Assembly: GCF_030819175.1 (NCBI RefSeq)
Contig: NZ_JAUTBJ010000002.1
Coordinates: forward strand, 878,001 to 942,000
DNA: 64,000 bases
DNA from: Sphingomonas sp. SORGH_AS_0879
GTDB lineage: Bacteria > Pseudomonadota > Alphaproteobacteria > Sphingomonadales > Sphingomonadaceae
Direction: 5' to 3'
Below the pieces are notes generated by a model. It worked only from the letters and a program-made list of their open reading frames with translations. It was not told the origin of the DNA and made no database searches. A program made the translations under genes and the position numbers. Position 1 is the stretch's first letter, and each line of letters opens with the position of its first letter. Positions 1-10,056 of this stretch are shown in pieces.

Positions 1-56
1 ACCCGGCCAAGGCGATCGCCGAGATCAAGAAGATGGAAGCCGAGCGGATCATCTGA
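1..56 (+). CDS. sdhB: Succinate dehydrogenase iron-sulfur subunit, 3' end only
   Basis: Only the last 17 codons and the TGA stop are present, reading PAKAIAEIKKMEAERII. The PAKAIAEIKKM string matches the C-terminus of SdhB, where it follows the last cluster-binding cysteines (family pattern CPKGLNPxKAIAEIKKM). SdhB carries electrons from SdhA through three Fe-S clusters to the quinone site in the inner membrane. The other subunits, sdhC, sdhD and sdhA, lie about 25 kb away on the other strand, so the usual sdhCDAB operon is split here. A hairpin with a T-rich tail follows at 149-178. The call rests on a short tail, but that tail is very characteristic. Confidence 0.8.
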   Translation, partial: PAKAIAEIKKMEAERII

Positions 57-65
57 TCCCCCTCC

Positions 66-142
66 GTCGCCCCAGCGCAGGCTGGGGCCTCTCTTGATGG
101 AGGGACGGCGGCCAAAGATCCCAGCCTTCGCTGGGATGACGA
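66..142. repeat. REPIN-like inverted pair, CCCAGC/GCTGGG family
   Basis: Two short palindromes face each other: CCCCAGCGCAGGCTGGGG within 66-89 and TCCCAGCCTTCGCTGGGA within 117-142. The arms are inverted relative to one another, with about 27 bases between them. The same family recurs at 19852-19931 and 57588-57667. It lies between the sdhB stop and its likely terminator. Confidence 0.8.
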
Positions 143-148
143 TTTGAA

Positions 149-178
149 GAAGGGGGTCGGAAACGGCCCCCTTTTCTT
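149..178 (+). terminator. Rho-independent terminator after sdhB
   Basis: The stem AAGGGGGTC/GGCCCCCTT closes on a GGAAAC loop and is followed by TTTTCTTAT. It pairs nearly perfectly (one G-T wobble). It lies 93 bases after the sdhB stop, so zapE probably needs its own promoter. Confidence 0.65.
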
Positions 179-310
179 ATTCCTCCCCAAGCTGTGCTTG
201 GGGAGGGGGACCATCGCGCCAGCGATGGTGGAGGGGCGGTATCCCCAACGAAGCGGTGACACCCCTCCGTCAGCCCTACGGGCTGCCACCTCCCCTTGCA
301 GGGGAGGAAT
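179..310. repeat. REPIN-like element, 132 bp, CTCCCCAAGC family
   Basis: The element opens with ATTCCTCCCCAAGC and closes with GGGGAGGAAT, giving inverted ends. Internal blocks include GGGGAGGGGGACC, GGTGGAGGGG and ACCCCTCCGTCAG. The first ~35 bases differ by only one base from the element inside scpA (35780-35910), and the two have almost the same length. A partial copy lies at 29330-29357. The element ends 43 bases upstream of the zapE start. Confidence 0.8.
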
Positions 311-352
311 GGGGTTGACGTCGGACAGGGCAGGGCAGACATCGCCTCCAAC

Positions 353-1477
353 ATGCCCGATATCCTGAACGCCTATCACCGCCTGGTCGCCGCCGAAGAG
401 CTTCGCCCCGATCCCGAACAGGCCGCCGCCGCCGCGCGCCTCGAGCAACTGGCGACAGAACTCGAAACCCCGCGAAAGACCGGCTTTCTCGCCCGCCTGA
501 CCGGCAAGGCCGCGCCCGCGCCCAAGGGCGTCTATCTCTGGGGGGATGTCGGGCGCGGCAAGTCGATGCTGATGGACCTGTTCTTCGACCATGTCGCGGT
601 CGAGGCCAAGCGCCGCGTCCATTTCGCCGAGTTCATGCTGGAGGTTCACGCCCGCATCGCCACCGAGCGCGCCAAGCAGGCGGGCGACCCGATCGCCCCC
701 GTCGCCGCCGCGCTGGCCGAGGAAGTGCGGCTGCTGGCCTTCGACGAGATGATGGTGACCAACAGCCCCGACGCGATGATCCTGTCGCGGCTGTTCACCG
801 CGCTGATCGAGGCGGGGGTGACCATCGTCACCACCTCCAACCGCCCGCCCAGGGACCTCTACAAGAACGGGCTGAACCGCGAGCATTTCCTGCCCTTCAT
901 CGCGCTGATCGAGGCGCGGCTGGACGTGCTGGCGCTGAACGGCCCGACCGATTACCGTCGCGACCGGCTGGGGCGGCTCGACACCTGGCTGGTGCCCAAT
1001 GGACCCAAGGCGACGATGACGCTGTCGGCGGCGTTCTTCCGCCTGACCGACTATCCGGTCGAGGATGCCGCGCATGTGCCGTCCGAGGATATGAAGGTCG
1101 GCGGCCGGGTGCTGCATGTGCCCAAGGCGCTGAAGGGCGTGGCGGTCTTCTCGTTCAAGCGGCTGTGCGGCGAGGCGCGGGGAGCGGCCGACTATCTGGC
1201 GGTCGCGCGGCGTTTCCACACCGTCATCCTGGTCGGCATCCCCAAGCTGGGGCCGGAGAATCGCAACGAGGCGGCGCGCTTCGTCCAGCTTATCGACGCG
1301 CTCTACGAGCATAAGGTCAAGCTGCTCGCCGCAGCGGACGCGCAGCCTGGCGAACTCTATGAAACCGGCGATGGTCGGTTCGAGTTCGAACGCACGATCA
1401 GCCGCCTGGAAGAGATGCGCTCCGAAGACTATCTGGCGCAAGGCCATGGCTCGGACGAAGGGCCGACGACGCCTTAA
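353..1477 (+). CDS. zapE: Cell division protein ZapE (AFG1-like ATPase)
   Basis: A 374-residue P-loop ATPase of the AFG1/ZapE family. In E. coli ZapE acts at the Z-ring and mitochondrial AFG1/LACE1 is linked to respiratory-chain protein turnover; the role here is inferred from the family. The Walker A motif GDVGRGKS is at about 64-71, Walker B LLAFDEM at about 127-133, and a sensor-like TTSNRPP at about 160-166. I start at ATG 353 (MPDILNAYHR), the family-like N-terminus. A longer frame reaches back to 296 but would be translated out of the repeat at 179-310. No strong ribosome site is visible. The gene sits between sdhB and mdh, a common alphaproteobacterial arrangement. Confidence 0.9.
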   Translation: MPDILNAYHRLVAAEELRPDPEQAAAAARLEQLATELETPRKTGFLARLTGKAAPAPKGVYLWGDVGRGKSMLMDLFFDHVAVEAKRRVHFAEFMLEVHARIATERAKQAGDPIAPVAAALAEEVRLLAFDEMMVTNSPDAMILSRLFTALIEAGVTIVTTSNRPPRDLYKNGLNREHFLPFIALIEARLDVLALNGPTDYRRDRLGRLDTWLVPNGPKATMTLSAAFFRLTDYPVEDAAHVPSEDMKVGGRVLHVPKALKGVAVFSFKRLCGEARGAADYLAVARRFHTVILVGIPKLGPENRNEAARFVQLIDALYEHKVKLLAAADAQPGELYETGDGRFEFERTISRLEEMRSEDYLAQGHGSDEGPTTP

Positions 1478-1511
1478 TGCACTTGCGAACCATTATCGTT
1501 TAAAATCTTAA

Positions 1512-2561
<1,050 letters not shown>

Positions 2562-2575
2562 TCCCCTTGATTGTG

Positions 2576-2947
2576 CCCCGGCGGAGGCCGGGGCCCAGTT
2601 GGGGAGGTATTCGAGATGGAGCGACCGGGCTATGTCTATATCATGGCCAGCGATCGCAACGGGACGATCTATCTCGGTGTGACCAGCAACCTGGCCCAGC
2701 GCGTGCTTCAGCATCGCGAAGGGGTGGTTGATGGGTTCACGCGAAAACATCGCTGTCATCGCCTCGTCTGGTTCGAGGCGCATGAGAGCATCGAATCAGC
2801 ACGGCAGCGCGAGCTGCGGATGAAAGAATGGAAGCGGGCCTGGAAGCTGCGGGAAATCGAAGGGCTCAATCCCGACTGGGATGATCTTTACGACCGGATC
2901 GCACTGCCATGATCGTTTCCCCAACTGGGCCCCGGCCTTCGCCGGGG
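2576..2947 (+). mobile_element. GIY-YIG gene cassette framed by 29-bp inverted REP arms
   Basis: The left arm is 2576-2604 and the right arm 2919-2947. The reverse complement of the right arm matches the left at 28 of 29 positions. Each arm is the palindrome CCCCGGC-GAAG/GGAG-GCCGGGG followed inward by CCCAGTTGGGG. The same arm, in the same inward orientation, occurs at 46988-47016 with one mismatch and in variant form at 37594-37622, but there the paired arms hold only ~20-35 bases of filler. Here they enclose one 98-residue nuclease-like gene. I see no clear target-site duplication, so mobility is inferred from architecture only. Confidence 0.6.
2616..2912 (+). CDS. Small GIY-YIG domain endonuclease-like protein
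   Basis: A 98-residue protein that is a single GIY-YIG domain of the UPF0213/YhbQ-like type. GYVYIMAS (about 5-12) and TIYLGVTS (about 17-24) supply the two tyrosine strands. The arginine in NLAQRV and the glutamate in ARQRELRMKEWK sit where the family has its catalytic arginine and metal-binding glutamate. The tail NPDWDDLY is common in this subfamily. The Shine-Dalgarno sequence GGGGAGG at 2601-2607 lies partly inside the left repeat arm, so the repeat supplies the ribosome site. The gene separates mdh from sucD, where many alphaproteobacteria have sucC. Its function is unknown; a nuclease acting on the flanking repeats is a hypothesis. Confidence 0.88.
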   Translation: MERPGYVYIMASDRNGTIYLGVTSNLAQRVLQHREGVVDGFTRKHRCHRLVWFEAHESIESARQRELRMKEWKRAWKLREIEGLNPDWDDLYDRIALP

Positions 2948-2968
2948 AACAAGAGGAAGAGAAGTTAG

Positions 2969-3853
2969 ATGAGCATCCTCGTCAACAAGAACACCAAGGT
3001 CATCACCCAGGGCATGACGGGTGAAACCGGCACGTTCCACACCCAGCAGGCGCTGGCGTACGGCACGCAGATGGTCGGCGGCGTGACGCCGGGCAAGGGC
3101 GGCACCGAGCATATCGGCCTGCCGGTCTTCAACACCGTCGCCGAAGCCAAGTCGAAGACGGGCGCGGACGCGTCGGTCATCTACGTGCCGCCGCCCTTCG
3201 CGGCCGACTCGATCCTGGAAGCGATCGACGCGGAGATTCCGCTGATCGTCGCGATCACCGAGGGCATTCCGGTCCTCGACATGGTCAAGGTCAAGCGCGC
3301 CTTGTCGGGTTCCAAGTCGCGCCTGATCGGCCCGAACTGCCCGGGCGTGCTGACGCCGGGCGAGTGCAAGATCGGCATCATGCCGGGTTCGATCTTCAAG
3401 AAGGGCTCGGTCGGCGTCGTGTCGCGCTCGGGAACCCTGACCTATGAAGCGGTGTTCCAGACCTCGAACGCTGGCCTGGGTCAGACGACCGCGGTCGGTA
3501 TCGGCGGCGATCCCGTCAACGGCACCAACTTCATCGACGTGCTGGAGCTGTTCCTGGCCGACGACGAAACCCAGTCGATCATCATGATCGGCGAAATCGG
3601 TGGCTCGGCGGAAGAAGAAGCCGCGCAGTTCCTCCGCGACGAGGCCAAGCGCGGCCGCTCGAAGCCGATGGCGGGCTTCATCGCGGGCCGTACGGCTCCT
3701 CCGGGCCGTCGCATGGGCCATGCCGGCGCGATCGTGTCGGGCGGCCAGGGCGGCGCCGAGGACAAGATCGCGGCGATGGAAGCGGCCGGGATCAAGGTCG
3801 CGGCCAGCCCGTCGGAGCTCGGCTCGACCCTGTTGTCGGTGCTGAACAAGTAA
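2969..3853 (+). CDS. sucD: Succinyl-CoA ligase (ADP-forming) alpha subunit
   Basis: A 294-residue alpha subunit of succinyl-CoA synthetase, which makes ATP or GTP from succinyl-CoA in the TCA cycle. The CoA-binding N-terminus carries [33 protein letters not shown] is typical of the family, and the histidine phosphorylated in catalysis is in [10 protein letters not shown] near residue 250. AGAGGAAGAGAAG upstream of ATG 2969 is the ribosome site. The partner beta subunit, sucC, normally just upstream, is not in this window and must lie elsewhere if the enzyme works. The right arm of the GIY-YIG cassette ends only 21 bases before the start codon. Confidence 0.96.
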   Translation: MSILVNKNTKVITQGMTGETGTFHTQQALAYGTQMVGGVTPGKGGTEHIGLPVFNTVAEAKSKTGADASVIYVPPPFAADSILEAIDAEIPLIVAITEGIPVLDMVKVKRALSGSKSRLIGPNCPGVLTPGECKIGIMPGSIFKKGSVGVVSRSGTLTYEAVFQTSNAGLGQTTAVGIGGDPVNGTNFIDVLELFLADDETQSIIMIGEIGGSAEEEAAQFLRDEAKRGRSKPMAGFIAGRTAPPGRRMGHAGAIVSGGQGGAEDKIAAMEAAGIKVAASPSELGSTLLSVLNK

Positions 3854-3865
3854 GGCGTATCGCGT

Positions 3866-3945
3866 CACCCCGGCACAACCGCCGGGGTCCGTGGCGGCAG
3901 GCGGGCCGCTCGCGGCTGCGGACCCCAGGCGGATGTGCCGGGGTG
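3866..3945. repeat. REPIN-like inverted pair before sucA
   Basis: Left arm 3866-3891 contains CACCCCGGCAC and CCGGGGTCCG. Right arm 3919-3945 contains CGGACCCC and GTGCCGGGGTG in inverted order. It is a divergent member of the CCCCGGC family and occupies most of the gap between sucD and sucA. Confidence 0.7.
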
Positions 3946-3983
3946 GCGATCATGAAGAAGACGGGCGGTCGAGGAAGCGTCTC

Positions 3984-6962
3984 ATGGGCTACGAAGGCCA
4001 GGAATTCAGCGACATCGCGGCGGGCGTCAGCCCCGCCTTCATCGAAACGCTCTACGCCAAGTATCAGGCCGACCAGTCGTCGGTCGATGCGGGCTGGCGG
4101 ACCTTCTTCGAGGGTCTGGAGCAGGGCGTGGGCGCCCCCAGCTGGCAGAACAAGCGCTGGCCGCTGACCTCGACCGACGATCTGACGGCGGGTCTCGACC
4201 CGACCCAGATGGAACCGGCCCCCAAGCCCGCCAAGGGTGGGAAGCCCGCTCCGGCAGCCGCCGCCGCGGCCCCCTCGACTGCCGACATCGTCAAGGCGGC
4301 GGGTGACGCGATCCGCGCCCAGCTGCTGATTCGCACCTATCGCGTGCGCGGCCACCTTGCGGCGAATCTCGACCCGCTGGGCCTGTCGGGCCTGCGCGAG
4401 CTGCCGGAAGATCTGAAGACCGAATATCACGGCTTCACCGACGCCGATATCGACCGCAAGGTCTACCTCGGCGGCACGATGGGCTTCGAATGGGCGACCG
4501 TTCGCGAGCTGGTCGACACGCTGCGCAAGAATTACTGCGGCAATATCGGCCTCGAATATATGCACATCGCGGACGTGGAGGAACGCCGCTTCCTCCAGGA
4601 CCGGATGGAAGGTCAGGACAAGGCGATCGACTTCACCGTCGATGGCAAGAAGGCGATCCTGAACAAGGTCATCGAGGCCGAGCAGTGGGAAAAATTCCTC
4701 GGCAAGAAATATGTCGGCACCAAGCGCTTCGGCCTGGACGGCGGCGAGTCGATGATCCCCGCGCTCGAATCGGTCATCAAATATGGCGGCCAGATGGGCG
4801 TGCGCGAGATCGTGTTCGGCATGGCGCATCGCGGCCGCCTGAACGTGCTGGCCAATGTCATGGCCAAGCCGTTGCGCGTGATCTTCCACGAATTCGCCGG
4901 TGGTTCGGCCAACCCCGATGATATCGGCGGTTCGGGCGACGTGAAGTATCACCTCGGCACCTCGACCGACCGTGAGTTCGACGGCCACAAGGTCCATATG
5001 TCGCTGGTCGCCAACCCCTCGCACCTCGAGGCGGTGAACCCGGTCGTGCTGGGCAAGACCCGCGCGATCCAGACGATCGCCGACGACCTGACCGATCACT
5101 CGGCCTCGGTGCCGGTGCTGATCCATGGCGATGCGGCGTTTGCGGGTCAGGGCATCGTCTGGGAATGCCTCGGCTTCTCAGGGATTCGCGGCTATAACAC
5201 CGGCGGCTGCATCCACTTCATCATCAACAACCAGGTGGGCTTCACCACCAGCCCGCAATTCGCGCGCTCCTCGCCCTATCCGTCCGACGTGGCCAAGGGC
5301 GTCCAGGCGCCCGTTTTCCACGTCAATGGCGACGATCCCGAGGCGGTGACCTTCGCCACCAAGATGGCGATCGAGTTCCGCCAGAAGTTCCATCGCGACA
5401 TCGTGATCGACATGTGGTGCTATCGTCGCTTCGGTCACAACGAGGGCGACGAGCCGGGCTTCACCCAGCCGCTGATGTACAACAAGATCCGCTCGCACCC
5501 CGGTGTCAGCGAAATCTACTCGAAGCGCCTCGTGTCCGAGGGCGTGGTCGATCAGGCCTGGGTCGACGAGAATATCAAGCAATACACCACCCGCTGCGAA
5601 GGCGAGTTCGAAGCGGGCGCGAGCTACAAGCCCAACAAGGCCGACTGGTTCGCCGGTCGCTGGTCGGGCCTGTCCGCGCCCAAGGAAAGCGATCAGGGCC
5701 GCCGCAATGTGGAGACCGGCCTCGACAAGAAGCTGTTCGACGCGATCGGCCGGACGCTGACCACGATCCCCGAAGGCTTGCAGGTTCACAAGACGCTGAA
5801 CCGCGTGCTCGACGCCAAGCGTCAGATGTTCACGACCGGCGAGAATTTCGACTGGGCGACCGGCGAGGCCTTGGCCTTCGGCTCGCTGCTGTCGGAAGGC
5901 TATGGCGTGCGTCTGTCCGGCCAGGATTCGGGTCGCGGCACCTTCTCGCAGCGTCACGCGGTCTGGGTCGACCAGACCGACGAGCACAAATATGTGCCGC
6001 TGAAGACCGTCGAGCATGGCAGCTTCGAGGTGCTGGACAGCCCGCTGTCGGAATATGGCGTGCTGGGCTTCGAATATGGCTATGCGCTGGCCGATCCGAA
6101 GACGCTGGTGCTGTGGGAGGCGCAGTTCGGCGACTTCGTCAACGGCGCGCAGATCATGATCGACCAGTTCATCACGAGCGGCGAGTCCAAGTGGCTTCGC
6201 GCCAACGGCCTCGTGATGCTGCTGCCGCATGGCTATGAAGGGCAGGGGCCGGAGCACTCCTCCGCGCGTCCCGAGCGCTTCCTCCAGTCCTGCGCCAACG
6301 ACAATATCCAGGTTGCGAACTGCACCACCCCGGCCAACTATTTCCACCTGTTGCGCCGCCAGATGCACCGCAATTTCCGCAAGCCCCTGATCGTCTTCAC
6401 GCCCAAGTCGCTGCTGCGCCACAAGCTGGCGGTGTCCAACGCCGAGGACTTCCAGGGCGAGAGCCACTTCCGTCGTCTGTTGTCGGATACCAACGGTGCC
6501 GCCGACGAAGCGACGACGCGGCTGGTCCTGTGCACCGGCAAGGTCGCCTATGACCTGATCGAGGCGCGCGACGCGGCGGGCGACACCACGACCCAGATCG
6601 TGCGGGTCGAGCAGCTCTATCCGTTCCCCAGCGACGCGCTGGCCAAGCGGATCGCGCGGATGCCGAACCTGCAGGACGTGGTCTGGGCGCAGGAAGAGCC
6701 GAAGAACAACGGCTACTGGTTCTTCGTCGAGCCGCTGATCGAGGAGGCGCTGGCCGAGGCCGGGGCTTCGGTGAAGCGCGCCCGTTATGCGGGTCGCACG
6801 GCGGCGGCGTCGCCCGCCACCGGCCTGATGAAGCGCCACACCGCCGAGCAGGGTGCGCTGGTCGCCGATGCGCTGGGCCATAATGTCCGTGAGGAAATCC
6901 GCCGGACGCGCGCCGAGGGCAGCAACACCACCGCCAAGCCGACCACGGCGGCTGTGGACTGA
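3984..6962 (+). CDS. sucA: 2-oxoglutarate dehydrogenase E1 component
   Basis: A 992-residue thiamine-diphosphate enzyme that decarboxylates 2-oxoglutarate and hands succinyl groups to OdhB in the 2-oxoglutarate dehydrogenase complex. The N-terminus (SDIAAGVSPAFIETLYAKY) matches the E1 family segment that contacts the complex. Core motifs include EYMHIADVEERRFLQ, MAHRGRLNVL, HGDAAFAGQGIVWE near 375-390 and RRFGHNEGDEP near 480. ATG 3984 is chosen because GAGGAA lies seven bases upstream; the frame runs back to 3891, but that stretch is the repeat at 3866-3945. It belongs to the sucD-sucA-odhB-lpdA run. Length is typical. Confidence 0.96.
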   Translation: MGYEGQEFSDIAAGVSPAFIETLYAKYQADQSSVDAGWRTFFEGLEQGVGAPSWQNKRWPLTSTDDLTAGLDPTQMEPAPKPAKGGKPAPAAAAAAPSTADIVKAAGDAIRAQLLIRTYRVRGHLAANLDPLGLSGLRELPEDLKTEYHGFTDADIDRKVYLGGTMGFEWATVRELVDTLRKNYCGNIGLEYMHIADVEERRFLQDRMEGQDKAIDFTVDGKKAILNKVIEAEQWEKFLGKKYVGTKRFGLDGGESMIPALESVIKYGGQMGVREIVFGMAHRGRLNVLANVMAKPLRVIFHEFAGGSANPDDIGGSGDVKYHLGTSTDREFDGHKVHMSLVANPSHLEAVNPVVLGKTRAIQTIADDLTDHSASVPVLIHGDAAFAGQGIVWECLGFSGIRGYNTGGCIHFIINNQVGFTTSPQFARSSPYPSDVAKGVQAPVFHVNGDDPEAVTFATKMAIEFRQKFHRDIVIDMWCYRRFGHNEGDEPGFTQPLMYNKIRSHPGVSEIYSKRLVSEGVVDQAWVDENIKQYTTRCEGEFEAGASYKPNKADWFAGRWSGLSAPKESDQGRRNVETGLDKKLFDAIGRTLTTIPEGLQVHKTLNRVLDAKRQMFTTGENFDWATGEALAFGSLLSEGYGVRLSGQDSGRGTFSQRHAVWVDQTDEHKYVPLKTVEHGSFEVLDSPLSEYGVLGFEYGYALADPKTLVLWEAQFGDFVNGAQIMIDQFITSGESKWLRANGLVMLLPHGYEGQGPEHSSARPERFLQSCANDNIQVANCTTPANYFHLLRRQMHRNFRKPLIVFTPKSLLRHKLAVSNAEDFQGESHFRRLLSDTNGAADEATTRLVLCTGKVAYDLIEARDAAGDTTTQIVRVEQLYPFPSDALAKRIARMPNLQDVVWAQEEPKNNGYWFFVEPLIEEALAEAGASVKRARYAGRTAAASPATGLMKRHTAEQGALVADALGHNVREEIRRTRAEGSNTTAKPTTAAVD

Positions 6963-7074
6963 CTTACCGAGTTCCCCGGTTCGTGACCGAGCCGGGGAGG
7001 GATGAAATCTGGCGCGGGCGCTTTGCCCGCCCGCGTAAGAGCCCCGGTCTATGGACCGGGCGGAGGAAATGGAA
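6963..7074 (+). other. Intercistronic stem-loops between sucA and odhB
   Basis: The 112-base gap holds three potential hairpins: CCCCGGTT with GAGCCGGGG (6974-6998), GCGCGGGCG with GCCCGCCCGCG (about 7012-7035), and CCCCGGTC with GACCGGG (about 7042-7060). No T-run follows any of them, so they look like mRNA-stabilising or processing structures rather than full terminators. Confidence 0.4.
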
Positions 7075-8307
<1,233 letters not shown>

Positions 8308-8323
8308 TCGTTTCGTGATCCAT

Positions 8324-8351
8324 ACGGACCCTCGCAATCGCGGGGGTCCGT
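8324..8351 (+). terminator. Hairpin between odhB and lpdA, possible partial terminator
   Basis: ACGGACCCTCGC pairs with GCGGGGGTCCGT around a short loop, nearly perfectly. Only a weak pyrimidine tract (TTCCTACTGTTT) follows, so it may only attenuate transcription into lpdA. Confidence 0.45.
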
Positions 8352-8417
8352 TCCTACTGTTTGAAGGCGGGCATGCCCGCAGGCTGGACCCCGAACGCCG
8401 GGGAACGGGAGAGACAA

Positions 8418-9812
8418 ATGGCTGAGTATGACTATGACGTCCTGGTGATCGGCGCTGGCCCCGGCGGCTATGTCGCGGCGATCCGCGCGGCGCAGCTTGG
8501 GCTGAAGACCGCGTGCGCCGAAGCGCGCGAGACGCTGGGCGGAACCTGCCTCAATGTCGGCTGCATCCCGTCAAAGGCCTTGCTCCACGCATCGGAATTG
8601 TTCGAGGAAGCCAGCCATGGCACCTTCGCCAAATTCGGCGTCGAGATCGAGGGCGCGAAGCTCAACCTCGACCAGATGCACGCCGAAAAGACCAAGGCGG
8701 TCGGCGAGCTGACCGGCGGCATCGAATATCTCTTCAAGAAGAACAAGGTCACCTGGCTCAAGGGCAAGGCCGCGTTCCAGGATGCCAGCACCGTCAAGGT
8801 CGGCGACCAGACTGTCACCGCGCGCGACATCGTGATCGCGACCGGCTCGGTCGTGACCCCGCTGCCGGGTGTCGCAATCGACCAGAAGGTCGTGGTCGAC
8901 TCGACCGGCGCGCTGGCGCTGCCCAAGGTGCCGGAGCATCTGGTCGTCATCGGCGGCGGCGTGATCGGGCTGGAGCTGGGCTCGGTCTGGCGTCGTCTGG
9001 GCGCCAAGGTCACGGTCGTCGAATATCTCGACCAGATCCTCCCCGGCTTCGACGGCGAGGTCCGCAAGGAATCGGCGAAGCTGTTCAAGAAGCAGGGCAT
9101 GGAACTGAAGACCTCGACCAAGGTGACCGGCGTCACCGTCGAGGGCGACCGCGCGACCGTGTCGGTCGAACCGGCGGCTGGCGGTGCGGCGGAAACGCTG
9201 TCGGCCGATGCCGTGCTGGTCGCCATCGGCCGCAAGCCCAACACCGACGGGCTCAACCTGGAAGCCGCCGGCGTGAAGCTGAATGGCCGTGGCCAGGTCG
9301 AGATCGACCATGACTTCGCGACCAATGTCGATGGCATCTGGGCGATCGGCGACGTGGCCCCCGGCCTGATGCTCGCGCACAAGGCCGAGGACGAGGGCGT
9401 TGCGGTAGCCGAGAACATCGCCGGGCAGACCGGCATCGTGAACCACGACGTCATCCCCAGCGTCGTCTACACCATGCCCGAGATCGCCGGTGTCGGCCTG
9501 TCGGAGGAAGCCGCCAAGGAAAAGGGCGAAGTGAAGGTCGGCAAGTTCCCCTTCATGGCGAACAGCCGCGCCAAGACCAACCGCGACACCGATGGCTTCG
9601 TAAAGGTGATCGCCGACGCCAAGACCGACCGCGTGCTGGGCGTGTGGATCATCTCTTCGCTCGCAGGCACGATGATCGCCCAGGCCGCACAGGCGATGGA
9701 GTTCGGCGCGACGTCGGAAGACATCGCCTATACCTGCCACGCGCACCCGACCCATGCCGAGGCGCTGAAGGAAGCCGCCATGGCGGTACAGGGCAAGCCG
9801 ATCCACATCTGA
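8418..9812 (+). CDS. lpdA: Dihydrolipoyl dehydrogenase (E3)
   Basis: A 464-residue flavoprotein that reoxidises the dihydrolipoyl groups of OdhB with NAD. FAD-binding GAGPGG is at about 12-17, the redox-active disulfide is in GGTCLNVGCIPSK (C44, C49), the NAD-binding motif is GGGVIGLELG, the second FAD motif IWAIGDV is present, and the catalytic histidine-glutamate pair is in HAHPTHAEALKE near the C-terminus. ATG 8418 follows a GGGAGAG ribosome site; the frame extends back to 8361 through the preceding hairpin region, which is unlikely to be coding. A terminator follows at 9835. E3 may also serve pyruvate or branched-chain complexes encoded elsewhere. Confidence 0.96.
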   Translation: MAEYDYDVLVIGAGPGGYVAAIRAAQLGLKTACAEARETLGGTCLNVGCIPSKALLHASELFEEASHGTFAKFGVEIEGAKLNLDQMHAEKTKAVGELTGGIEYLFKKNKVTWLKGKAAFQDASTVKVGDQTVTARDIVIATGSVVTPLPGVAIDQKVVVDSTGALALPKVPEHLVVIGGGVIGLELGSVWRRLGAKVTVVEYLDQILPGFDGEVRKESAKLFKKQGMELKTSTKVTGVTVEGDRATVSVEPAAGGAAETLSADAVLVAIGRKPNTDGLNLEAAGVKLNGRGQVEIDHDFATNVDGIWAIGDVAPGLMLAHKAEDEGVAVAENIAGQTGIVNHDVIPSVVYTMPEIAGVGLSEEAAKEKGEVKVGKFPFMANSRAKTNRDTDGFVKVIADAKTDRVLGVWIISSLAGTMIAQAAQAMEFGATSEDIAYTCHAHPTHAEALKEAAMAVQGKPIHI

Positions 9813-9834
9813 TCGGGCATACTTCGGAACGTGG

Positions 9835-9870
9835 AAGGGGCGGGCATCGCAGGATGCTCGCCCCTTTCGT
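9835..9870 (+). terminator. Terminator of the suc-lpd run
   Basis: AGGGGCGGGCATC and GATGCTCGCCCCT form a 13-base stem with one wobble, followed by TTCGTT. It lies 23 bases after the lpdA stop. The rest of the gap to 10056 shows no gene and should hold the promoter of the TonB receptor. Confidence 0.7.
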
Positions 9871-10056
9871 TATGGAATGCCTAAGGTCAGGGTTGCCAGA
9901 GCATCGATGGCCTTTGAAACTCCCATGTCGGGCCCGTGACCGCAAAGCCACAACGACAGGCCGTCACAAACCGGTCATTACGCTGTCGCCACGGTGTCAC
10001 GCACCGGCCCCATGCGCCCGCCTCATTGGGTTAACAATGCCATTGGGGTCAAAATC

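Noticed and set aside
296..352. An upstream start for zapE at 296
   Set aside because: The added residues come from the 179-310 repeat and do not resemble ZapE.
1483..1506. A sigma-70 promoter before mdh (TTGCGA and TAAAAT)
   Set aside because: The spacing is only 12 bases, too short for a standard promoter, although the AT-rich region is probably where transcription starts.
2616..2912. Reading the GIY-YIG gene as a UvrC fragment
   Set aside because: The protein is a complete single-domain member with its own ribosome site and the NPDWDDLY tail of small GIY-YIG proteins.
3891..3983. An upstream start for sucA at 3891
   Set aside because: The stretch is the REP pair at 3866-3945; ATG 3984 has a good ribosome site and family-like N-terminus.
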